This document shows, piece by piece, positions 1 through 5,269 of a DNA stretch of 5,269 nt. Position 1 is the stretch's first letter. The number at the start of each line of letters is the position of its first letter. Under the pieces are notes generated by a model. It made no database searches, had not been told where the DNA came from, and saw only the letters and a list, made by a program, of their open reading frames with translations. The DNA is taken from the NCBI GenBank assembly GCA_024401915.1, contig JAKSKA010000107.1, positions 1 through 5,269 of the forward strand. Reading direction: 5' to 3'. The translations under genes and the position numbers were made by a program. This DNA comes from Bacteroidales bacterium (GTDB lineage Bacteria > Bacteroidota > Bacteroidia > Bacteroidales > UBA932).

Positions 1-2
1 TC

Positions 3-1010
3 GACCTCAGCGCCGAAGACTTCCGCGAAGGCCTCACCGCCGTCGTTTCAGTGAAGGTGGCCGAACCCCAGTTCGAAGGCCAGACCAAGACCAAGCTCGG
101 CAACCCCGAGGTTGTGTCCGCCGTATCCCAGGCCACAGCCGCCGCAATGGAACAGTTCCTCGAGGAGAACCCCAAGGAGGCCAAGATCATAGTCGACAAG
201 GTCATCCTTGCCGCCACCGCCCGCCACCCTGCCCGCCAGGCCCGTGAGATGGTACAGCGCAAGACCGTCATGACGGGAGCCGGAATGCCAGGCAAACTGT
301 CCGACTGCTCGTCGCGCGACCCCGAGAAATGCGAGATCTTCTTCGTCGAGGGAGACTCCGCAGGCGGAACGGCCGTTTCCGGACGCGATTCGTCCATCCA
401 GGCCATACTCCCCATGCGAGGTAAGATACTCAACGTGGAGAAGGCTCCCATGCACCGCGTGTTCGAGAACGAGGAGATCAAGAACATCTACACCGCCCTC
501 GGCGTCACGATAGGTACGGAGAATGACCCCAACGAGCTCAACCTCAGCAAGCTGCGCTACAACAAGGTCATCATTATGACCGATGCCGATGTCGACGGCT
601 CGCACATCGACACCCTCTTCCTGACCTTCTTCTTCCGCTATATGGTGGACCTCATCCGCAACGGCCATGTATATCTCGCCACTCCTCCCCTCTACCGTGT
701 CAAGAAGAAAGGCACCAAGACCAAGGAGTTCGAGAAATACTGCTGGACCGAGGAGGAGCGCATGGCCCTCATAGAGGAGTTCGGAGGCACGAACAACGTT
801 ACCGTTCAGCGCTACAAAGGTCTGGGCGAGATGAGCGAGGAGCAGCTGTGGGAGACCACAATGAACCCCGAGACCCGCCTTCTGCGCCAGGTGACCATCG
901 ACAACGCCGCAGAGGCCGAGCGCACCTTCAGCATGCTGATGGGCGACGACGTTCCGCCCCGCAGGGAATTCATAGAACAGAATGCGCATTACGCGAACAT
1001 TGATGCATAA
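3..1010 (+). CDS. gyrB: DNA gyrase subunit B, C-terminal half (partial)
   Basis: This is the ATPase/TOPRIM subunit of DNA gyrase, which works with GyrA as an A2B2 complex to introduce negative supercoils using ATP. The open frame enters from the left edge: codons 3-50 are in frame and continue the family sequence (DLSAEDFREGLTAVVSVKV), so the gene starts upstream and 335 residues are present, roughly half of a Bacteroidota GyrB. The visible parts, in order, are the end of the transducer domain with the QTK loop (Lys at 87-89, which contacts the ATP gamma-phosphate in E. coli), the TOPRIM motif EGDSAGG (348-368), PMRGKILNVEKA, the metal-binding DADVDGSH (from 582), and the C-terminal YKGLGEMSEEQLWETTMNP that contacts GyrA. 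The E. coli-type insert is absent. The close match of the RREFIEQNAHYANIDA tail to Bacteroidota GyrB argues against ParE. Arginine is encoded mostly by CGC (16 of 20), which fits a highly expressed gene. The next gene starts 5 bp after the TAA stop. Confidence 0.96.
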   Translation, partial: DLSAEDFREGLTAVVSVKVAEPQFEGQTKTKLGNPEVVSAVSQATAAAMEQFLEENPKEAKIIVDKVILAATARHPARQAREMVQRKTVMTGAGMPGKLSDCSSRDPEKCEIFFVEGDSAGGTAVSGRDSSIQAILPMRGKILNVEKAPMHRVFENEEIKNIYTALGVTIGTENDPNELNLSKLRYNKVIIMTDADVDGSHIDTLFLTFFFRYMVDLIRNGHVYLATPPLYRVKKKGTKTKEFEKYCWTEEERMALIEEFGGTNNVTVQRYKGLGEMSEEQLWETTMNPETRLLRQVTIDNAAEAERTFSMLMGDDVPPRREFIEQNAHYANIDA

Positions 1011-1015
1011 AGCTT

Positions 1016-2275
1016 ATGGAGATTTTTGAAAGAATAGCCCACGATGCGGGCGGTCCGATCGGCCAGTATTACGAGCAGGCCGCCGGATATTATATGTACC
1101 CCCGTCTGGAGGGCGAACTCGGGCCCCATATGGTCTTCAACGGCAAACCCGTCCTGAACTGGAGCCTTAACAACTATCTCGGCCTCGCGAACCATCCCGA
1201 GGTGCGCAAGGAGGATGCCCGCGCCGCCGCCGAATGGGGTCTGGCCTATCCTATGGGCGCCCGTATGATGAGCGGCCATACCAGGTATCACGAAAAGCTC
1301 GAGAAGATATTCGCCGACTTCGAAGGGAAGGAGGACGCCTTCCTCTTCAATTTCGGTTACCAGGGCATATTCAGCGCCATCGACGCCCTCGTGACACGTC
1401 ACGACGTGATCGTCTATGACGCCGAGTGCCACGCCTGCCTGCTGGACGGCATACGTCTCCACATAGGCAGCAAATACAAATACCGCCACAACAACATCGA
1501 GGACTGCGACAAGGTGCTCACCCGCGCCTGCGCCGAGGCCGAGGCCAACGGAGGCGGAGTCCTCCTCATCACAGAAGGCGTCTTCGGAATGACCGGAGCC
1601 CTCGGAAAGCTCGACAAGATCGTCGCCCTCAAGCAGAAACACAATTTCCGCATATTCATCGACGACGCCCACGGTTTCGGCCTTCTCGGCCCCCACGGCC
1701 GCGGAACGTCCGAGCATTTCGGCGTGATGGACGGTGTCGACCTCTACATCGGCGCCTTCGCCAAGTCGATGGCATCCATAGGCGGTTTCATCGCCGGCCC
1801 CCGTTCCGTCATCAACTACCTGCGCTACAATATGCGCAGCCAGATGTACGCCAAGTCGCTCCCTATGCCTCTGGTGCTCGGAAACATCAAGAGGATGGAA
1901 ATCATAGACTCGCCAGAAGGTGACGAACTCCGCAGGAAATGCTGGGCCATCACCCATGCCATTCAGGACGGCTTCCGCAAGGAAGGCTTCGACATAGGTG
2001 AGGCCGAAGCCTGCGTCACACCCGTTCACATCAAGGGAGGTCCTGCACAGGCCACCAAGATGGCCAAGGACCTGCGTGAGAACTACCATATCTTCTGCTC
2101 GATAGTGATTTATCCCGTGATACCGAAGGGTATGGTGATATTCCGTATCGTCTCGACCGCCGCTCATACTATGGATGACGTGAAGGAGACGCTCGAAGCC
2201 TTCAAGTCCATAAAGAAGAAGCTTGACGATGGCTATTATGATGGCGATGACATCGCGGAAATGAAGATAGACTGA
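1016..2275 (+). CDS. PLP-dependent alpha-oxoamine synthase, serine palmitoyltransferase-like (substrate uncertain)
   Basis: This 419-residue fold-type I PLP enzyme of the alpha-oxoamine synthase family catalyses decarboxylative condensation of an amino acid with an acyl thioester. It is probably cytosolic or membrane-peripheral. Family landmarks are visible: His139 in ECHAC (expected to stack on PLP), FIDDAHGFG with Asp216 (PLP nitrogen) and His219, Lys250 in FAKSMAS (Schiff-base lysine, 31 residues after His219 as in Sphingomonas SPT), and Arg377 in VIFRIVS (carboxylate binding). The usual YGxGxxGxR loop is replaced by WGLAYPMGAR (residues 74-83). The C-terminus is a charged tail, KKKLDDGYYDGDD. 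The ATG at 1016 follows gyrB by 5 bp, with no Shine-Dalgarno. Relatives carry names such as 2-amino-3-ketobutyrate CoA ligase or SPT. The reductase directly downstream favours long-chain base synthesis (3-ketosphinganine from serine, or 3-ketocapnine from cysteate as with Alistipes SulA). The family is certain; the substrate is inference. Confidence 0.9.
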   Translation: MEIFERIAHDAGGPIGQYYEQAAGYYMYPRLEGELGPHMVFNGKPVLNWSLNNYLGLANHPEVRKEDARAAAEWGLAYPMGARMMSGHTRYHEKLEKIFADFEGKEDAFLFNFGYQGIFSAIDALVTRHDVIVYDAECHACLLDGIRLHIGSKYKYRHNNIEDCDKVLTRACAEAEANGGGVLLITEGVFGMTGALGKLDKIVALKQKHNFRIFIDDAHGFGLLGPHGRGTSEHFGVMDGVDLYIGAFAKSMASIGGFIAGPRSVINYLRYNMRSQMYAKSLPMPLVLGNIKRMEIIDSPEGDELRRKCWAITHAIQDGFRKEGFDIGEAEACVTPVHIKGGPAQATKMAKDLRENYHIFCSIVIYPVIPKGMVIFRIVSTAAHTMDDVKETLEAFKSIKKKLDDGYYDGDDIAEMKID

Positions 2276-2277
2276 CA

Positions 2278-3096
2278 ATGAAAAAAGACTTCTTCAAAGA
2301 CAAGGTTATCATTGTGACAGGAGCAAGTTCCGGCATCGGACTTGCTTCCGCTCGTTTATTCTCAAGCCTAGGTGCGAAGCTCGTTCTTGCCGCCAGACGT
2401 CTCGACGTTCTTGAGAAAGAGGCGGCTGAAATGCCCGGCGAGGTTTTGTGCGTGAAGGCTGACGTTTCCTGTGAGGATGACTGCAAGGCATTGATAGATA
2501 AGGCTGTGGAGAAATTCGGCAGGATAGATGTCCTGGTCAACAACGCCGGCCTCTCGATGAGGGCGCTTTTCCGCGACCTTGACCTCAAGGTGATAAAATC
2601 CCTCATGGACGTCAATTTCTGGGGTACGGTGTTCTGCACCAAATACGCCCTGCCATATCTGCTCGAGAGCAAGGGCTCCGTTGTCGGCGTCATATCGATA
2701 GCCGGTTTCGCGGGTCTGCCCGGACGCACGGGATACAGCAGCAGCAAATACGCCATACGCGGCTTCCTGGACACACTCAGGATAGAGCATCTGTATGACG
2801 GACTTCACGTTATGGTGTTCGCCCCCGGCTTCACGGCCTCCAATGTGCGCAACGCGGCGCTCACCGCCGACGGCAGCGCCCAGGGGTCCACTCCCAGGGA
2901 CGAAGGCAAGATGATGACCGCCGAAAAATGCGCGGAACACCTGGCCAAGGGTCTTGCGCGCAGGCGCAGCGAGGTGATACTCACTCCTGTAGGCAAGATG
3001 ACCGTGCTCATGCACAACCTCTTCCCGCGCTGGACCGACCGTATGGAATTCAGTTATATGTCCAAGGAGCCCAACAGCCCGTTCAAGAAAAAGTAA
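2278..3096 (+). CDS. Short-chain dehydrogenase/reductase, candidate 3-keto long-chain base reductase
   Basis: This is a classical SDR of 272 residues, a Rossmann-fold NAD(P)H oxidoreductase. The cofactor motif TGASSGIG is at residues 14-21, NNAG at 88-91, the structural Asn at 113 (DVNFWG), the catalytic Ser at 140 (VISIAG), and Tyr153 and Lys157 in GYSSSK, followed by PG at 183-184. The full Asn-Ser-Tyr-Lys tetrad is therefore intact. Arg40 and Arg41 after the second beta strand (AARRLD) suggest NADPH preference. The C-terminal region after about residue 235 is hydrophobic and aromatic (MTVLMHNLFPRW) and could sit against the membrane or a lipid substrate. The ATG lies 2 bp after the stop of the oxoamine synthase, so translation is probably coupled. 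Reduction of the 3-keto product of that enzyme is the natural hypothesis, but SDR substrate range cannot be read from motifs. A generic ketoreductase such as a FabG-like or DltE-like enzyme remains possible. Confidence 0.93.
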   Translation: MKKDFFKDKVIIVTGASSGIGLASARLFSSLGAKLVLAARRLDVLEKEAAEMPGEVLCVKADVSCEDDCKALIDKAVEKFGRIDVLVNNAGLSMRALFRDLDLKVIKSLMDVNFWGTVFCTKYALPYLLESKGSVVGVISIAGFAGLPGRTGYSSSKYAIRGFLDTLRIEHLYDGLHVMVFAPGFTASNVRNAALTADGSAQGSTPRDEGKMMTAEKCAEHLAKGLARRRSEVILTPVGKMTVLMHNLFPRWTDRMEFSYMSKEPNSPFKKK

Positions 3097-3099
3097 GCT

Positions 3100-5154
3100 A
3101 TGGAACAGCCCGTTTTCTTCAAGTCCAAGGAGGTCCTCATATCAAGCCTTGTCATAGCACTTCTGCTGACCGTGCTCATGCCGCTCGGCGGAAAGTTCGA
3201 TTACAGGTACTTCAAGGGAGGGACCTGGGATTACGAGACCCTCATCGCCCCGTTCGACTTCCCCATACTCAAGACAAACGAGCAGATACTCCAGGAAAAG
3301 GAGAAGCTGGGGAGCACCTATGTGCCGTATTTCCGATACGACGATGATGTCATCCAGACGATAGAGGCTGATGCGGAGGGGCTCCTTCCCGAAAACGCGG
3401 ATATCGCCAAGGCCTTCGTGTCCTGCCTCAGACCATATTACCAGAGGGGTATACTCCCCGAGAGCACTGCGAATCTCGGCGAGTCGGCCGACGAGTCGCA
3501 GGCGGTGGTCTTCGTCCAGAGGGACAAGAGGGCCGTCAAGGTGCCCCGTTCCGAACTATATACCCTCAAGCAAGTGCGTTCAGGAGCTCTCCATATGCTC
3601 CAGACGGAATTCCCCGACACCGACATCGACCAGTTGCCTGGCAGGCCCGACCTCAGTTCCCTCATAGTCCCGAACCTCACCTTCGACAGGCAGACCACAG
3701 AGCTCATCCACAAGGAATCGGCCGATTATATATCTCCCACCTCGGGAACTTTCAAGTCCGGCAACGTGATAGTGTCATCCGGTGAGATAATCACCTCGGA
3801 CATAGAGAGGATACTAGACTCCTACAAGGCCGAGTTCGAGAATACCATAGGATACAACGGCCCGCACTACCTGCACTGGGCCGGAAGGCTGCTGATCTCC
3901 TTCCTTCTCACCTTCCTCGTCGTGACCCTGGTCGGGATAGTCAAGCCGACGGTTTTCAGAAGCCCCAACGAATTCATCTTCATCATCTCGATGTTCTTCC
4001 TTCTGGCGGCAATGTCGTTCGTGTCCACAAAACTGCCGGCATCGCTTTCACTGATAATGCCTTATCCTGTGATTGCGCTCTACTTCACGGCCTTCTTCCG
4101 CAACAAGCTTGCCCTCCCGCTGTACGGGGTGTGCCTGCTGCCAGTGCTGGTCTTCTGCAATCCCGGAGCGCCTCTCTATCTTATGTATCTGACAGCGGGC
4201 ATAGTGGCCATATATTCCTTCAGACTCTTCAACAAGGGCTGGAAACAGTTCATCACCTCGCTTCTGATATTCGCCTCAATGATCCTGGTGTACTTCACCC
4301 TGAGGCTGTTCAACGGCACACTTTCCGCCACCGAACCGTCGGATATGCTCTTCCTGGCGCTCAGCTCGCTGATAAGCATACTCGTCTATCAGCTTGTCTA
4401 TCTGTTCGAGATCATCTTCAACCTGATAAGCGTAAGCAGGCTGGTTGAACTCACCGACACCAACAACCCGCTCCTGCGCCTGCTTTCCGACAAGGCTCCC
4501 GGCACCTTCCAGCACTCCATCGCTGTGATGAACATGGCCGAGACCGTGGGTGCAAGCATAGATGCTAACGTGCCCCGGCTCAGGGCGGCAGCCCTGTATC
4601 ACGACGTGGGCAAGACGCTCAACCCACTGTGCTTCGTGGAGAACCAGACAGCAGGGGATACAAGCTATCACGACGGACTCTCCCCGAAGGAAAGTGCCCG
4701 TGAGATAATCAACCACGTCGCAGCCGGTGTGGAACTCGCGGAAAAGTACAAGATCCCGGGAGTGATAAGGGATTTTATAGCCTGCCATCACGGCAACTCC
4801 GTCACGGCCTTCTTCTATGACAAGCATATCAAGGCCGGCGGCGACCCCGCCGATACGGCCGACTTCAGCTATCCCGGTCCTCTGCCCCATACAAAAGAGC
4901 AGGTGATATTGATGCTGTGCGATGCCCTGGAGGCTGCATCCCGTACTCTCAAGGACTTTTCGCCCGAAGCTGTATCCGCATTCATACACAGTATCCACTA
5001 CAGCAAATACCGTGACGGCCAGTATGACGAGGCCGACATCACTCTGCACGAACTGCAGGTGCTCCGCGACAGCCTGAACAGTTATATCGTGAACATGCAC
5101 CATTCCCGTGTGAAATATCCCAAAAGAATAATACAGAACAATAAAGAAAAATAA
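3100..5154 (+). CDS. pgpH: Membrane HD phosphohydrolase of the PgpH/YqfF (7TMR-HD) family, probable c-di-AMP phosphodiesterase
   Basis: This 684-residue membrane protein has the full 7TMR-HD architecture. There is one N-terminal membrane segment (about 11-30) and an extracytoplasmic 7TMR-HDED-type domain (about 31-258). A bundle of about seven hydrophobic segments follows (roughly 262-281, 291-309, 313-333, 337-353, 357-374, 383-403, 415-440), then a cytoplasmic HD domain (about 455-665). The HD metal ligands are intact: His472 (TFQHS), His501-Asp502 (YHDVGK), His539 (INHV), His563-His564 (CHHGNS) and Asp608 (MLCDALEAASRTL), with the family's FSYPGPLPHTKE before the last ligand. In Listeria, PgpH hydrolyses c-di-AMP to pApA and is inhibited by ppGpp. 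The same activity here is inferred from architecture and complete ligands. The ATG is 3 bp after the SDR stop. Codon use differs from gyrB, with many AGG (Arg) and ATA (Ile) codons. The symbol is by family similarity only. Confidence 0.9.
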   Translation: MEQPVFFKSKEVLISSLVIALLLTVLMPLGGKFDYRYFKGGTWDYETLIAPFDFPILKTNEQILQEKEKLGSTYVPYFRYDDDVIQTIEADAEGLLPENADIAKAFVSCLRPYYQRGILPESTANLGESADESQAVVFVQRDKRAVKVPRSELYTLKQVRSGALHMLQTEFPDTDIDQLPGRPDLSSLIVPNLTFDRQTTELIHKESADYISPTSGTFKSGNVIVSSGEIITSDIERILDSYKAEFENTIGYNGPHYLHWAGRLLISFLLTFLVVTLVGIVKPTVFRSPNEFIFIISMFFLLAAMSFVSTKLPASLSLIMPYPVIALYFTAFFRNKLALPLYGVCLLPVLVFCNPGAPLYLMYLTAGIVAIYSFRLFNKGWKQFITSLLIFASMILVYFTLRLFNGTLSATEPSDMLFLALSSLISILVYQLVYLFEIIFNLISVSRLVELTDTNNPLLRLLSDKAPGTFQHSIAVMNMAETVGASIDANVPRLRAAALYHDVGKTLNPLCFVENQTAGDTSYHDGLSPKESAREIINHVAAGVELAEKYKIPGVIRDFIACHHGNSVTAFFYDKHIKAGGDPADTADFSYPGPLPHTKEQVILMLCDALEAASRTLKDFSPEAVSAFIHSIHYSKYRDGQYDEADITLHELQVLRDSLNSYIVNMHHSRVKYPKRIIQNNKEK

Positions 5155-5164
5155 AAATAGAATT
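5121..5164 (+). promoter_or_regulatory. A/T-rich translation-initiation leader of the trigger factor gene
   Basis: Only 7 of these 44 bases are G or C, in a window that is otherwise GC-rich. The stretch covers the last codons of the HD gene and the 10 bp gap, and ends at the trigger factor ATG. Bacteroidota commonly start translation from A-rich, unstructured leaders rather than Shine-Dalgarno sites, which would fit a well-translated chaperone. I saw no TTG / TAnnTTTG promoter pair here, so a translational role is more likely than a transcriptional one. Confidence 0.4.
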
Positions 5165-5269
5165 ATGAAGATTACAAGCAAGAAGACAGACGACCTGAAT
5201 CAGGTCCTTACAGTGAATGTTGCAGCTGAAGACTATACAGCCGCAAGCAAGAAAAAATTGGCCGATATG
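5165..5269 (+). CDS. tig: Probable trigger factor, N-terminal fragment (partial)
   Basis: The first 35 codons are present and the gene runs off the right edge. Trigger factor is the ribosome-bound chaperone and peptidyl-prolyl isomerase that meets nascent chains at the exit tunnel. The fragment begins MKITSKKTDDLNQVLTVNV and continues AAEDYTAASKKKLADM. The pattern LTVxVxxxDYxxxxxKxL matches the start of the ribosome-binding domain of Bacteroidota trigger factors as I recall them. The GFRKG ribosome-docking loop would lie beyond the edge, so the call rests on a short stretch. The ATG is 10 bp after the HD gene stop, in a strongly A/T-rich leader without a Shine-Dalgarno. An unrelated small protein cannot be ruled out from 35 residues. 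Confidence 0.75.
   Translation, partial: MKITSKKTDDLNQVLTVNVAAEDYTAASKKKLADM

Larger units (their letters stand above)
3..5269 (+). other. Co-directional, tightly packed gene cluster (probable operon)
   Basis: All five genes point the same way with gaps of 5 bp (1011-1015), 2 bp (2276-2277), 3 bp (3097-3099) and 10 bp (5155-5164). None of the gaps can hold a promoter or a hairpin terminator. None of the four visible starts has an AGGAGG-like site at the usual distance. Shared transcription from upstream of or within gyrB is the simplest reading, though promoters inside coding sequence cannot be excluded. The transcript may extend in both directions beyond the window. Confidence 0.65.

Noticed and set aside
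51..53. GTG at 51 as the start of a 319-residue protein
   Set aside because: The frame is open back to position 3 and the upstream residues match GyrB, so the GTG is an internal Val codon.
48..989. A 313-codon minus-strand open frame opposite gyrB
   Set aside because: It is antisense to a highly conserved gene, rich in Gly, Leu and His with no domain I recognise, and is explained by the codon bias of gyrB.
3..1010. Topoisomerase IV subunit ParE instead of GyrB
   Set aside because: The YKGLGEMSEEQLWETTMNP segment and the NAHYANIDA ending match Bacteroidota GyrB closely. ParE differs in these regions.
1426..1923. A 165-codon plus-strand frame inside the oxoamine synthase gene
   Set aside because: It is an Arg/Pro/His-rich out-of-frame reading of GC-rich coding sequence and overlaps the active-site region of the real gene.
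1016..2275. Firm naming as 2-amino-3-ketobutyrate CoA ligase (kbl) or spt
   Set aside because: Motifs identify the family but not the substrate. No threonine dehydrogenase gene is beside it, which weakens kbl, and the loop differs from SPT as I know it, so no symbol is given.
989..2278. A 429-codon open frame on the minus strand covering the oxoamine synthase gene
   Set aside because: It mirrors a gene with intact catalytic motifs. Its translation is low-complexity in His, Val, Glu and Gly with no recognisable domain. Long antisense frames like this arise from strong GC-rich codon bias in the sense gene.
5155..5164. A terminator between the HD gene and tig
   Set aside because: The gap is only 10 bp and A/T-rich, with no inverted repeat that could form a GC stem.
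4276..5181. A 301-codon minus-strand open frame opposite the HD domain and the tig start
   Set aside because: It is antisense to the conserved HD metal-binding region and has no coherent domain of its own. The hydrophobic N-terminus comes from reading the A/T-rich leader backwards.

Overview
The window looks like ordinary chromosome from a GC-rich member of the Bacteroidota, most likely Bacteroidales. The evidence is the Bacteroidota-type GyrB C-terminus (no E. coli-style insert, ending in NAHYANIDA), an alpha-oxoamine synthase of a form I associate with this phylum, starts without Shine-Dalgarno sequences, and a trigger factor start that resembles Bacteroidota Tig. By eye the GC content is in the mid-50s percent. 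That would suit an Alistipes/Rikenellaceae-like lineage, but the genus cannot be fixed from the sequence alone.

Layout: five genes, all on the + strand, fill almost every base. (1) The 3' half of gyrB, positions 3-1010, cut by the left edge. (2) A PLP-dependent alpha-oxoamine synthase, 1016-2275, related to serine palmitoyltransferase, 2-amino-3-ketobutyrate CoA ligase and cysteate acyltransferase. (3) A short-chain dehydrogenase/reductase, 2278-3096. (4) A multi-pass membrane HD phosphohydrolase of the PgpH/YqfF family, 3100-5154, a probable c-di-AMP phosphodiesterase. (5) The first 35 codons of a probable trigger factor gene, 5165-5269, cut by the right edge. The gaps are 5, 2, 3 and 10 bp, with no visible terminator or Bacteroidota-type promoter between genes, so the block is probably co-transcribed. 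No stretch over 300 bp lacks a gene. I saw no RNA gene, mobile element, CRISPR array or sizeable repeat.

How the genes may work together: the synthase and reductase are the two activities needed, in order, to make a long-chain base. The first condenses an amino acid with an acyl thioester to give a 3-keto base, and the second reduces the ketone. Together they are a plausible sphingoid-base module (or capnoid-base module for sulfonolipids), although the amino-acid substrate cannot be read from the sequence. The HD protein and trigger factor are housekeeping functions (second-messenger turnover and nascent-chain folding), with no obvious biochemical link to the lipid pair beyond shared transcription. 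I do not see a clearly novel system. The points most worth following are the substrate of the synthase/reductase pair, the unusual glycine loop of the synthase, and the sharp codon-usage difference between gyrB and the HD gene.
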